A stretch of 64,000 bases of DNA from Paralithodes platypus (taxonomy: Eukaryota; Arthropoda; Malacostraca; Decapoda; Lithodidae). How positions within the stretch are numbered: the first letter of the stretch is position 1; each line of letters starts with the position of its first letter. The translations under genes and the position numbers were made by a program. Below the pieces are notes generated by a model that did not search any database, was not told where the DNA came from, and saw only the letters and a list, made by a program, of their open reading frames with translations. The stretch lies in the NCBI GenBank assembly GCA_032716605.1, contig CM064572.1:36987313-37051312 (forward strand), written 5' to 3'. Of the stretch, positions 22,165 through 32,778 are shown in pieces.

Positions 22165-23206
22165 CTTCATATCACCCCAGCCCCCTCTAGATAGAGGTCA
22201 AGCCTACACTTGAAAGCATTTATTGTATCGCTCTCCACCACTCTCGCTGGTAGTTTATTCCACTCTGTCACCACACTGTAGGTGAAGAAACTCTTTGTGA
22301 CATCTAGGTTTGCCATTTTGGTTTTTAATTTCATTCCATTTCCGTGAGTTTGAGTATTATTGTTTAATATGAATAGCTCATTTATATCAACTTTGTCGAA
22401 GCTTTTTAGTATCTTAAAGCACTCAATAAGCTGACCCCTCAACCTCCTCTTTTTTAATGTGAACAGGTTCAATCATTTATGTCTTTCTTCATATGGTTTA
22501 TTTCTTAATGAAGGTATCATCTTCGTCGCTCTACGCTGCACTGACTCGAGTCTTATAATGTCCTTGGTCAGATAAGGTGACCAAATCTGCACACCATATT
22601 CAAGGTGGGGCCTCACCATAATTTTGAACAGTGGCACTATTACGTTCTCATGTTTATATGTCAATTTTCATTTAATAAAGGCCAATGCTCTGTTTGCCTT
22701 ATTTGCAGCTGCTATACATTGGTCGGAAGTTTTTAGGTTTTCAGATATTAGTACCCCTAGGCCTTTTACTAGCGTTGTGGTTTTTATTTGCTTGCCATTC
22801 ATTTCGTATTTGTATTTCATATTTCTGCTACCAACCTGCAGCACCTGACATTTATCGACATATCTGCTATTTTTCAGACCACTCTGATGTCTTGTTTAAA
22901 TCAGACTGCAACGCATTTCTATCTTCTTCGGTCAGGACTGTATTTCCTATCTTTGTATCGTCGGCGAATTTGGAAATGGTGTTGTTTACCCCTACATCAA
23001 TATCGTTAATATAAATGAGAAACAGGACCGGACCAAGGACCGAACCCTGTGGACCTCCACTAGTGACAGGCTCCCACTTGGATTCCACTCCATTTATCAC
23101 CACACTCTGTCTTCTGTCTGTAAGCCAATTATTTATCCAAAAATTAATTTTACCTTTGATACCTATCCTCTCCAATTTGTTATCCAAGAATGCATTTTAC
23201 CTTTGA
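22165..23206 (-). pseudogene. LINE ORF2, RT palm (motifs B-C) to C-terminus
   Basis: Frames 22867-23187, 22473-22664 and 22167-22472 run in order. They include FWINNWLTDRRQSVVING, GGPQGSVLGPVLFLIYIND and KFADDTKIGN (FADD catalytic pair), then the C-terminal HLEYGVQIWSPYL and RRLRGQLIECFKIL, ending at LYLEGAGVI. Stops and frame changes between segments inactivate it. Function was target-primed reverse transcription. Confidence 0.85.
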
Positions 23207-23334
23207 TACCTATCCTCTCCAGTTTAACCATCTATTCACATATAACGACATGACGAAATCACTAGATATATTCTTCTTGGACTTTCAAAAAGCTTTCGAC
23301 AAGGTGCCACACCGGAAACTAATGACTTATTTGA
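23207..23334 (+). pseudogene. Inverted segment of the LINE reverse transcriptase (motif A)
   Basis: In the middle of a minus-strand LINE, the plus strand encodes HLFTYNDMTKS, then FFLDFQKAFDKVPHRKLM, which is RT motif A. Flanking RT parts are on the minus strand (SQHGFR on the right, IGIKGKINFWI on the left). The phrase TTTTACCTTTGATACCTATC is duplicated at about 23148 and 23194 beside the left breakpoint. This is a micro-inversion of about 120 bp with a local duplication. Confidence 0.8.
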
Positions 23335-23977
23335 TCTAAAGCCGTGTTGACTATTTTAGATTAGGTTGTTTTATTCGAGGTAATCTACTATCTTATCTCT
23401 AAGGATATTTTCCATGATTTTTTTCTGTAACTGGAGTTAGACTAATTGGTCTGTAATTACTTGCTTTGGCCTTGCTACCCTTCTTGTATATTGGCGTAAT
23501 GTTTGCATCTTTCCAATCACTCGGTACAATCCCCTGTAGTAATGATAAGTTAAATAGCTCTGCCAGTGGTTTTGCTATCTCGTCCTTAACATTCTTAATT
23601 ATTTTTGGGTGGAGCATGTCAGGTCCCGGGGTCTTATTTACATTTAAATTACTCAATTTGCTTTGTGCTTCGCTAACACTGATGGTGAAATCTCCTATCA
23701 CATGAGTTGAGGTGTTCTTTTCAGGGGTATGATCGATAACTTCTATGAAAACTGAACCAAAATATTTGTTGAACATATTTGCCGTGTTTGTGTCACCTGT
23801 TATCGTCTGGCCATCTTCTGTTAGCGGTCCGATTCCGCTTTTGATATGTTGATTTTTATTTACGTAACTGTAGAATTTGTTGGGGTTTGTGGCACTCTCT
23901 CTGGCAATAGTCATTTCGTAATTTTGTTTGTTCGCTCCAATTATTTTTTTCACTTCCCTTCTACTATATTTGTACAA
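23335..23977 (-). pseudogene. LINE ORF2, RT fingers
   Basis: The frame encodes NKTPGPDMLHPKIIKNV, LQGIVPSDWKDANITPIYKK and SNYRPISLT, the RT 0-1 blocks. A frameshift near 23408 leads to IMENILRDKIVDYLE and then SQHGFRS in a stop-containing frame up to the inversion. Confidence 0.85.
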
Positions 23978-24164
23978 GTTTTTAACGACTTCAGTGTTTG
24001 GGTTATTTCTTACAAGTTTGTGGAGTTGGTTCCTTTTCCATATTGCCTTGCCAATGTCTCTACTGTACCAAGGGGCATACTTGATTTTGTATTACGTTTT
24101 GGTATCATGGGTACAAATCGTTTATGCGCTTCTGTAATATTGTAGACTTAAAATTTCCCCATAA

Positions 24165-24965
24165 TTAATTTTCTTCGTTTATATTTATGAGGTTTGAGTG
24201 TACGTTTGATAGCGATTCCTTAAGTCTGTCATAATTTGTGTTTTTAAAGTCCGGAACCATTGCTGTTGTTTTTACTGTGGAATATTTGCTTATAACGTTG
24301 ATTCTTAAGATTTTATGATCGGACGTTGCCAGATGTTCACCTACATCCAGGTTTGATAATAGATTTTCTTGGGTAGTGATTACGAGGTCTAATATATTCC
24401 TGTCTCGTGTCGGTTGTTTTACGTGTTGAGTCAAAACATTGTCCTGGATGAAGCTTGTCATTAGGCGTGACTCAGCATTTTTTCCGGTCAGGGTATTCCA
24501 GTCAATTAGGGGGAGGTTATAGTCACCTAGTAATACTGTTTCGTCGGAATTAAGGTTTTTCTCTAGTATTTCATACAAAATTGTATCATCAGCAACAGTT
24601 TGTCTCGGTGGTCGGTACGCTGTAGTGAGATTTAACTTCATGTTTTTTGTATTTATTTTGACGCACAATATTTCTGCATTACTTTCGGGGAGAGTCACCT
24701 CAACTGGGTTTAAGTAGGTTGCAGCGTACATTTCAGTCCCCCCCCCCCTCTTTGTTTTCCATTATTACGGTCTTTAGGACAAAATTGATATGGCTCAATG
24801 TGACATTTATGAAGTAGATCTTTATTTTTAAGGTTCAGGTGTGTTTCTGTTATACAAATTACGTCAGCTTTCTCATTTAATAATAGACATTTGAGTTCGT
24901 CTAATTTGTTTCTTATTGAGCAGGAATTTACGGATATTATTTTGTTTTCATATCATTTCTCTCAG
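24165..24965 (-). pseudogene. LINE ORF2, APE endonuclease
   Basis: Frame 24165-24731 includes NLTTAYRPPRQ, ETVLLGDYNLPLIDWN (catalytic GDxN), RNILDLVITT and TSDHKILRINV (catalytic SDH). The N-terminal part, with ISVNSCSIRNKLDEL and ITETHLN, is readable on the minus strand up to about 24965 after a frame break at a poly(C) tract (24739-24749). Confidence 0.85.
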
Positions 24966-25259
24966 CATGCGCTGGATTTGTTTTTCTTATTGGTAAGGAT
25001 GGGTTTGGGGGTTGGTTTGGATGGGGTTGGGGGGGTTGTTTAAGTTTTTTAGTGGTTCAGATGGGTAAATTTTCGCAACTTGTGGACCATGGGGGTTGAA
25101 GGTTTCACGTAAATGGTTTTGATGGACTTGGAAGGGTTGGGCGGGGTTATTTATTTCTCTTAACTGTGCGGGTGGGTTTGGATGCGTGAATTTTAAATAA
25201 AAGGGGGTATTTATTTAATTTATTTGATTGGGTGGGGTTGTGGGAAGGCTTTTTGGGGG

Positions 25260-26327
25260 GTAGCGATGTCAATACTCAAAGGAGTCTATTAGCCTAATTG
25301 TCTCTCGGTACTGCCTGGTGTTGTTTTCATGGGCAATGTAGGTTGCGTGATTTAGGGTGTCACTCATGTGCTGAACGCCTTTTTCTGATAAATGAATGCC
25401 ATCTCCGCTGTACAGGGACGAGATTCCTACCAAGTTCGTCCAATTGTCCACATACAGTACCTTCTCGTGTTCGCACATGACCTTGACTGCGTTGTTAATT
25501 TCTATGGCTCTATTATGTCCGTATGAACTTGTTTTAATTCTTGGTCTTCCTTTTCATGACTTTAATTATGGTTCTCAAAATCTTTTTCTATGGTCTTAAT
25601 TGGGACCTTACCTCCGTCAAAGGAGTCATTAGAGCCAACATTAACGACTACACAGGCGCCCTCTGGTATGGCGGAGTTGGACTTTCATGATATGTTCGAC
25701 TTTGCCGCCTAGAATGACCTTTACTGACCTTTTTCCACTTTTCTTGGTGGCAAAGGCAGCTCCTTGACCTCGCATGAGACTGTCACCATAAACTAGGGTG
25801 AGTTTCTTCTTCCCGCTGACTCCGTGGTTAGGTGGTTTCGTTATTTTCCCGTCATGAATTTTCTTGCCTTTCGGGCTTGGTTTCTCGTGGTCAATTTCCT
25901 TGTGTTCTTTATTTTTGGCAAGAACAGCAAATCTATATTTGATAGGGATACCTGGTGTCGCTTTCCCTTTCCCTTGGGTTTTGTTTGTGTTACGCCTGTT
26001 GTCTACTGTCTGAAATAGATCATTGGATGGGTTTTCGTTTTGAGGATTTTTAACGTCGTCGACTTGCTTACTCTGTATGTCATTTACTCGCTCTTTTAGT
26101 AAGAAATTTTGATGCGAAAGTACACCTACAGTCTCCTTTAGTGTGAGATTATCTCGCTTCAGTTCGTCAGCCTGTACCTTGTATGCCTCTAATGTGCACT
26201 CCAAGAGCAAAAAGTGTTCACCGGTTAAACATATAAAACATTTGGCATTTGGATACCCGTGGCGCGGATACCACTCCTTGTAGTAGTTTTTGTTACAGGA
26301 AGGGCATGTAACTCTGATCGGTGCCAT
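25260..26327 (-). pseudogene. LINE ORF1: zinc-binding, coiled coil, SGNH esterase
   Basis: ATG at 26327. Residues 1-35 hold four Cys (CPSCNK, CFIC). About 45-90 is Leu-rich and heptad-like (LKRDNLTLKETVGVLSHQNF), a probable coiled coil. A Lys-rich linker follows, then LTLVYGDSLMRG (SGNH block I) near residue 185. A frameshift near 25680 moves the frame to NVGSNDSF (block III). The last part, frame 25269-25478, has SGDGIHLSEKG (block V, D-x-x-H). All catalytic blocks are present, so only the shift and a short gap spoil it. It is a homologue of the split ORF1 at 10987/2881. Confidence 0.82.
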
Positions 26328-26489
26328 GATTTGATGTTAGTGAGGAAGAATTTGCAAAACGAAAGGTACAAAAAGTTGGAGTTGTCACTTCCCTTAAAGA
26401 GTTGTTCCATGTTGTTGGTGCAGGTTGCAAGGTGTTGGTGGGGGGAGTTCCTGTTACGTCGGCACTTTAAAAATAAATTTGGGACGGGT

Positions 26490-27821
26490 TTAGGGGGGGG
26501 GGGGGGATTGTCCTAAGAGCCCTTATTTTATATCCCTCTTTCTCCTCATAAACCGAGGTGGGCGGTAGGTGAGGAAAGAGGGTTTGATGGGGGGGGCGGT
26601 ACTTTTTGACACTCGGGCGGCAAGGAGCGGTGCAGTGGGATGGGGGGAGGGGGGGGGGGGATGAACTAGGGATGAGAGGAAAAGAGAGAGAGAGAGAGAG
26701 AGGGGGGGGGAGTGAGAGTGAGGGTGAGGGAAAGTGGGTGTGAAAGAATGAGAGAGAGAGAGAGAAAATTAGTTTATTGGGGGGCTGTATTCACAGACCC
26801 GGGTGGGGCACTTCTCATAAAACGGAGGAGCAGTCGAGGGGAGCGGTGCCTTATGTTGGGGTTATAGGGGGGGGGGGGGGGGGGGGGGGAGTTGGGATGA
26901 GAGAGAGAGATAGAGGGTGAGTATATGACGTAGAAGGGGGTGATAAGAGTGAGAGGGAGTTATTGAATAGTAGGGATTACAATGAATGGGTAGCTGGGAG
27001 TTGGTGTGTGACAAAGCAAGGGAGGTATTAAGACAAGGAGGAGCGATTTAAGCTTATAGAGAGGGATTTTTCTATAGAGTGAGTGGGGCAGACAGAGAAT
27101 TGTGCAAGAAGGATTTATGATAATGGGATGTGGGGACTGCAATTCGGGATGTTCTATATAATGAGAGTGAGTGAGAGAGACAAATGTGTGTATAAGAGAT
27201 ATTTATATGTAAAAATAGGTTAGGTGGTTTATAATAAGGGAGTTAAGTTATTAAGATGATTGAAAGAGACCGAACATTTTACAAGAGAGATGTTTAAGAA
27301 TAGGTCTAGTGGTCTGTAGAAAGGGAGATTTAATAGGGTGAGAGTAGAGAGAGAGGATGGGATTGCAAAGGTGAGTTTTGTAGAGGGAGAGTAGGGTTGG
27401 AGTAGAGGGAGAGAGAGAGGGGGGGATGTACAAGTGAGTTTTATAGTAATATGGCAAACTGTGAGGGATAATGAGAATTTATAAGGGATATTGATAATAA
27501 TAGGTTGAGAGGTTAAAAATGAAGGAATACAGGGGAGAGGCAGCATGTACGGGTTAGAGGGAGAGAGAGAGAGAGAGAGGAATCTATTAAAGGGTAGATA
27601 GTTAATAAAGGGAGATAATCAGAAGGGAGGGAGGAAGGGGACTTAGAGGGAAGAGGGAGAGAGAGAGTGAGTGTGTGTTTGTGAGAGTAATTGAAGGGGG
27701 TGAGACAAATGAGGAAGAATAAATTGAAGGGGTAACAGTTAATGAGGGAAAATAATGAGAGGTTAGTAAGGTTGATTTGTGGATGATTTAGAGGGGAGAG
27801 GAAGAGAGGGGAAGCTGTTAA

Positions 27822-27859
<38 letters not shown>

Positions 27860-28140
27860 TGGGCGGGGGGGATAATGAGAGGGGAGCAAGGTTGATTATT
27901 TTGTGAATGAGTTAGAGGGGAGAGAGAGAGGGGAGGTTGTTAATATATGTGTGTGAGTGTGTGAGAGAGTGAGAAAAAGAGACAGAGAGAGAGAGAGAGA
28001 GGGGGGGGGGCAAATAATGAGAGAGGAGCAAGGTTGATTTGTGAATGATTTAGAGGGGAGAGAGATAGAGAGGGAGGGGAGGTTGTTAATATATGTGTGT
28101 GTGTGAGAGAGAGGGGGAGGTTGTTAATGTATATGTAATT
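26490..28140. repeat. Purine-rich low-complexity region
   Basis: About 1.6 kb is strongly G/A-biased on the plus strand. It has G-runs at 26493-26508, 26642-26661 and 26868-26890, (GA)n at 26687-26703, 27560-27580 and 27985-28000, and TG tracts near 27822. The block AGGTTGTTAATATATGTGTG recurs near 27926 and 28079 with AGCAAGGTTGATTT, giving degenerate ~150 bp tandem units from 27760 to 28120. No gene; long minus-strand frames are Ser/Leu/Pro-rich artefacts. Confidence 0.8.
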
Positions 28141-28289
28141 CACTTCACTTGCTTGTTCGTCAAGGGGATTCCACGCAATGCGAGCTAAGCTCATTATTAT
28201 CGCGCCTCCTTAACTGGGAATGTATTGCGTGAAATGCATGTTAATTGTTTATGTATCGTTGGAATGGCTGTGGATGTGTGTGTAGTCTG

Positions 28290-28602
28290 TATTTTAGCCA
28301 ATTGGCGACATCTGGAAACGAAGGCTTAGGGTTAATCTGTACGATACCATTCTCACTACGGTACCAGTCTCACCCGAAGGCTTAGGTTGACCAGAACGAT
28401 ACCCATCTCACCTTGTAACCGATCACCAACCCCAGATGGGACGTCACAACTTAGTCCACTTATACCAGGTTCCTATTTATACTGCTAGGTGAACAGAGGC
28501 TACACCGTTAGGAGACTTGCCCAAATGTCTCTTCCCCGCCCGGGTCTCGAACCCGGGACCTTCTGGTTGTGAGCCAGACGCGCTATCAGTTACGCCAAGG
28601 GG

Positions 28603-28606
<4 letters not shown>
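28290..28606 (-). mobile_element. Candidate tRNA-derived SINE with Val(CAC)-like head
   Basis: Minus strand 28603-28533 folds as a tRNA-like head. The acceptor pairs 6 of 7, the anticodon stem TCTGG/CCAGA is perfect around loop CTCACAA (anticodon CAC), and the T arm CCGGG-TTCGAGA-CCCGG contains a perfect B box. The A box is TGGCGTAACTGA. It continues into a non-tRNA body including a duplicated AAGGTGAGA-type phrase and GGACTAAGTTGTGACGTCCC. A SINE is more likely than a tRNA gene because of the body and microsatellite flanks. The 3' limit is uncertain. Confidence 0.6.
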
Positions 28607-28637
<31 letters not shown>

Positions 28638-28681
28638 GGGGGGGGGGATTTGCTAGTATGTATACTGTATAATGATATAGG

Positions 28682-28716
<35 letters not shown>

Positions 28717-28842
28717 GGGGATATGGAAAACAAAATGTATGACGAAAAGTACGTTAAAGGGAAAATAGTTAATGAAGACAGCTAATAAGAAGGGACGAGA
28801 GGAAGATTGAGAGGGGGGAGAGAGGGATGTTAGGTATTATGT

Positions 28843-28891
<49 letters not shown>
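28607..28891. repeat. Microsatellites: (TG)n, (GA)n
   Basis: TG/GA tracts occur at 28607-28650 and 28684-28716, and (GA)n at 28843-28890. No coding content. Confidence 0.9.
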
Positions 28892-28894
<3 letters not shown>

Positions 28895-29045
28895 GAAAGC
28901 TAGCGTGAAGGTGATCAATTAAAGTAGGTTCGTGTTATTGATTCAAGTAAAGTTTATATTATCGAGAATTTATAAGCGAGATTTCTGTCCACCAATTAAA
29001 ATTATGATAAAAATAAACACTGACAAGCAGACTGAGTGAATATGT

Positions 29046-29158
29046 AGACACCATGTAAGAAGGAGCACTTTATTGACAACGTTTTTCATATAGTTCCATC
29101 AGGCCAAACCAAACTATAGGCGAAACGTTGTCAATAAAGTGCTCCTCATATGGTGTAT
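29046..29158. repeat. Foldback of ~37 bp arms
   Basis: Arms around AGGAGCACTTTATTGACAAC (29061) and GTTGTCAATAAAGTGCTCCT (29127), extending outward to ACACCATGT / ATATGGTGT. A ~36 bp loop separates them. Origin unknown. Confidence 0.8.
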
Positions 29159-29194
29159 ATAATTATGCATTACTATATTTTGGCAATTTAAATA

Positions 29195-29400
29195 GGGAGG
29201 TAGTCGTTTTTCTGGACTTCCTTCTCATTAATGTTTAACTACTTTAGTTTTGATATTTTAAGACGTAATAACCGGCCTTCGGCCAAGCCATTTTCTAACC
29301 GAAAAATTTACAAATTTATCTCGAAGGGGGTCTAGGTTTTTTTTCTTTTTTCTTCTTAACCTTAATAGAGGTCTAGCGAGGAAACTATAACATGTATAAA
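29195..29400 (-). repeat. TTAA-type dispersed repeat, family 2, decayed
   Basis: It carries TTCTGGAC, CCTTCTCATTAATGTTTA, CCGGCCTTCGGCC, AACCGAAAAATTTACAAAT and GAGGTCTAGCGAGGAAAC in family order. Confidence 0.6.
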
Positions 29401-29589
29401 TAATTATATAAATAGACCAACAAATATACTCAACCCGTTTAATCTGGTAACATCAGAAATTAAACGCTAATTGAATTCTTCCATCAGTGAGGTTGTCTGA
29501 TTGCACAGAATAACAGAAAACAAACAAACAAACAAATGCATGATTCTCGATAACATAACCTTTACTTGAATCAATAACACGAACCGACT

Positions 29590-30078
29590 TTAACACCTTA
29601 AGAGCGGGTGGTAGGGTATTTTACACCGTGCCGCCCAGCGGGTTTTCTTTTACCCTAAATAGGGTTGTTTCCGTGCTCATTTTCATGCATAAAAAAGACA
29701 CAGAGCGTAAAACAAGTATCTATCCCTGAAAGGGCGTAAACAGAGCTTTCCAATGACACCCGAACCATCCTTGTACGACAACTGGTTCTCTTGCAACGAT
29801 CGTGCAACACGAGTGCAAAAACCTTAAAATAAGGTAATTTCCGTACATAATTCCCTGTGTAGCGAGTGAGAAAGGGGGGAGAAGGGTGGAATACAGTTCA
29901 GTACGTCCACGGCGGTCGTGGGGAGCGGTCATAAGGTTACTACGCTCGTCCCACCGCTCAGCTCTCTCTGTCAGTAACATTACGTGCTGAAAATGGCACT
30001 CGACAGCTGTCGTGCACCGCCACATAGTCCAAATTTATTTAACTCGACATATGTCGCGTGCCGCCAGTTAAGGGTTAA
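29590..30078 (+). mobile_element. TTAA-flanked MITE, family 3
   Basis: TTAA at 29590-29593 and 30075-30078. The ends TTAACACCTTAAGAGCGG and reversed TTAACCCTTAACTGGCGG match the other family-3 copies. The same flanking DNA exists uninterrupted and inverted at 28892-28970, giving an empty site. Confidence 0.88.
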
Positions 30079-30110
30079 TTAATCACCTTCGCGTTCGCTT
30101 TCGGTTTCAC

Positions 30111-30113
30111 TTG

Positions 30114-30152
<39 letters not shown>

Positions 30153-30362
30153 TTGTCTAAACATTTCTGAATCTCTCTCTCTCTCTCTCCCCCTCTCTAA
30201 GTCTTACCTCTTCGTCCCCTCTTATTTACTCCGTTTATATGAACGATCTCTCTCTCTCTCTCTCTCTCCTGTACATCTTCCTCTACTCATATCATTTCCC
30301 CTCAATAACTATCTCTCCCTTGATTCAATACTTCTCATTTACTTAAACCTTTACTTTCTTTC

Positions 30363-30427
<65 letters not shown>

Positions 30428-30714
30428 GGTGTTTGTGCCAGACGTGAATGGCAAATCAATCTTGTTGGTGTATGCGAGAAAGAGAAGAAGAATAAGAGGA
30501 GGAAGAGGAAGGAAAGGAAAGGAGGAGGAGGAGGGGGAGTAGGAGGAGGAGGAGGAGAAAGGAAATGAAAGGAAAGGAGGAGCCTATTAATGGGTAGAGA
30601 TCCTGCCTAAGCTTAACAATATCATCTAAAAGTTGCCAGAATATAATGAGAAGGACGTCGCCGGTACTGTATGGGTTAAATTAAATAAATATCAACCCTT
30701 TTAACATTACACGA
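30111..30714. repeat. (CT)n microsatellites and a TTAA-element end
   Basis: (CT)n at 30115-30147, 30173-30190, 30248-30269 and 30367-30425; purine-rich DNA at 30477-30570. The sequence around 30620-30680 (GTTGCCAGAATATAATGAGA to CCGGTACTGTATGGGTTAA) is the right end of the family-4 TTAA element seen at 53350-53908. Confidence 0.75.
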
Positions 30715-32778
30715 TTGTTTATAGTTTATAGGCTGTCTAGGACTCAAACGGGGGTAAATATGATTTCAATACACTTTCTGAATAACATCGTATTTTCTAG
30801 ACGAAGTTTAAATGAATCAACAGTGCTGCAGTCTACAACGTCTCGGGGTAGCACATTCCACAAGTTGACAACTCGATTGAAGAAGAAATTATTAGATTCG
30901 TGTGAGTTAAAGGATTTACCAATAATTTTGCAACCGTTTCCCCGCGTGTAATTAGATTGGTCGATAGTGAAGTACTTACTACAGTTCATATTGTCGATGC
31001 CTTTGATGATTTTGAACACTTGAATTAAGTCACCTCTTAATCTGCGTTGGGTTAAAGGAAATAGATTTAATTCTTTAAGACGCTCCTCGTATGGCTTGTT
31101 CTTTAGGCTAGGTATCATTTTGGTAACTGTACGTTGAACTCGTTCTAGCTTGTCTATATATTTTTGGTAATAAGGGCACCAGGATTGAACGCAGTATTCC
31201 AGAAGAGGGTGGACTAAGGTATTGTAAAGGGTTAGGATAACTTCTTTGGATTTATGCTGAAATGACCTGCCTATAAAGCCAATTATTTTGTTTGCCTTCT
31301 TAACAACTTCTGAACATTGTTGACTCGGTTTTAGGTTACTCGATGTTGTTACTCCCAGATCGATTTCTCTGTTAACATTCTTAAGCTGAGTGCCATTCAT
31401 CAAATAGTTTGCTTTCTCATTTTTGTATCCGATATGTAGTACTTTACATTTATCCGCATTGAAACTCATTTGCCAAATTTGGGCCCAACATGACAACTTA
31501 TCTAGATTGTGTTGCATATCGTCAACTTGTTCTTTTGAGAGTATGCTATTTGCAATTTTTGTATCGTCAGCAAATTTTGAGATTGTACAGGTAAGACCCT
31601 CATCTATGTCGTTGATGTAAATTAGAAAGATAATTAGTCCTAGTACCGATCCCGGGGGCATCCCGCTACTTACATTGGTCCATTTAGATGCCTTACCTTT
31701 TATGACTACTCTTTGCTTTCTGTCACTGAGCCAATTTTCTATCCATTTCAACACACCGTCTTGTATTCCATGCGCTTTTAGTTTTAGCAGTAAACGTTTA
31801 TGGGGAACTTTGTCAAAGGCCTTTTGAAAATCAAGGTATATAATATCTACAGCATTACTCTCATCGTAGAGGTTGAGGATATCGTGGAAGAAATCTAAGA
31901 GGTTTGTTAAACAAGGAACGTTTCTTACGAAAGCCGTGTTGAGTATCTTTATGTATGTTATTTTCCTCTAAGTGATTTACGATTCTGTCTCTTACGATTG
32001 TTTCTAGCATTTTACATACAACTGAGGTTAAGCTAATTGGACAATAGTTACTGGGTAGGGATTTGCTGCCTTTTTCGAATATCGGTGTTACGTCGGCTAG
32101 CTTCCATTGATCAGGCATAGTTCCAGACTGCAAGGATTTATTGAATAGCAATGTCAGTGGTTTGGAGAGCTCATCCTTAGCTTCCTTTAGAACTATAGGT
32201 GAGATTGTATCAGGTCCAGGCGTTTTATTTACCTTGAGTTTATCTAAACAATTCAATACTTCTCACTGTAACGGTGATATTGCTTAGAACATCTGAATTA
32301 TCAATTTGAATCGGCGATGGTGTAGGGATATCACTGAGGTCTTCTGTTGTACAAACTGATGCAAAGAAGGTATTGAGGGCATTACTCATTGGTACTTCGT
32401 CTTTGGTGTATTCTTCATTTTCATCGACTAACGGTCCAACAGTTGAAGTAACTACTTTTTTCTTTCTGATATATCTATAGAATTCTTTCGGGTTTGTTTT
32501 ACTTTGATTCGCAACATGTAACTCCAGTGTCTTTTTACTTTGCTTAATTAACTTTTTGGCTTTGCACTAAAAATTTCACCCGTTCTTCATCATTTTATGA
32601 GGATTTTAATCTATCATTAGCAAACATTTTAGCAAGCAGACCGTTTGAAATATCTTTATTCCACTATTTGGGCTTATCATTATGGCCTGTATGCCGTATT
32701 TTCGATGGTATGCAGTCTTGCACTGCTTTTAGGTAAGTGGTTGCGAATAATTCCCAAGATGTATTTATGTCGTTATTG
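30715..32778 (-). pseudogene. CR1/Jockey-group LINE (copy C1), reverse transcriptase half
   Basis: Minus strand. 32256-31861 holds NKTPGPDTISPIVLKEA and SNYCPISLTSVVCKMLE (RT fingers). 31754-30744 is a 336-codon open frame with GMPPGSVLGLIIFLIYINDID and KFADDTKIAN (FADD), followed by the C-terminal LVHPLLEYCVQSWCPYYQ and LFPLTQRRLRGDLIQVFKII. It starts abruptly at codon NND at 32778, exactly where the endonuclease half at 48502-51060 stops, so both halves are one LINE split by the 15.7 kb insertion. It is frameshifted near 31860 and upstream of 32256. Confidence 0.88.

Larger units (their letters stand above)
22165..26480 (-). mobile_element. Near full-length CR1/L2-like LINE
   Basis: From the 5' end at about 26480, minus strand: a short 5' UTR, ORF1 (26327 to 25260), a ~300 bp spacer rich in G on the plus strand, then ORF2 with APE endonuclease (about 24960 to 24165) and reverse transcriptase (about 23977 to 22165). 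The 3' end lies in (TA)n/poly-A-like DNA. ORF2 is broken by several frame changes and one internal inversion. The order and the ORF1 esterase place it in the CR1/L2 group. It is the most complete LINE in the window. Confidence 0.85.
28892..30110. repeat. Large inverted repeat; right arm carries a TTAA MITE
   Basis: 28892-28970 (AAACCGAAAGCTAGCGTGA through TTTATATTATCGAGAAT) is inverted at 29545-29593 plus 30075-30110. (GA)n outside the left arm mirrors (CT)n outside the right arm. The right arm is split by the family-3 element at 29590-30078; the left arm has the single TTAA (near 28919-28922). Spacer DNA contains a smaller hairpin (29046-29158) and a family-2 repeat (29195-29400). Confidence 0.8.

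Noticed and set aside
26490..28140. Minus-strand frames of 60-105 codons in purine-rich DNA
   Set aside because: Low-complexity Pro/Ser/Leu composition caused by GA bias.
28533..28603. Functional tRNA-Val gene
   Set aside because: One acceptor mismatch, weak A box and a SINE-like body make a gene unlikely without a covariance-model score.
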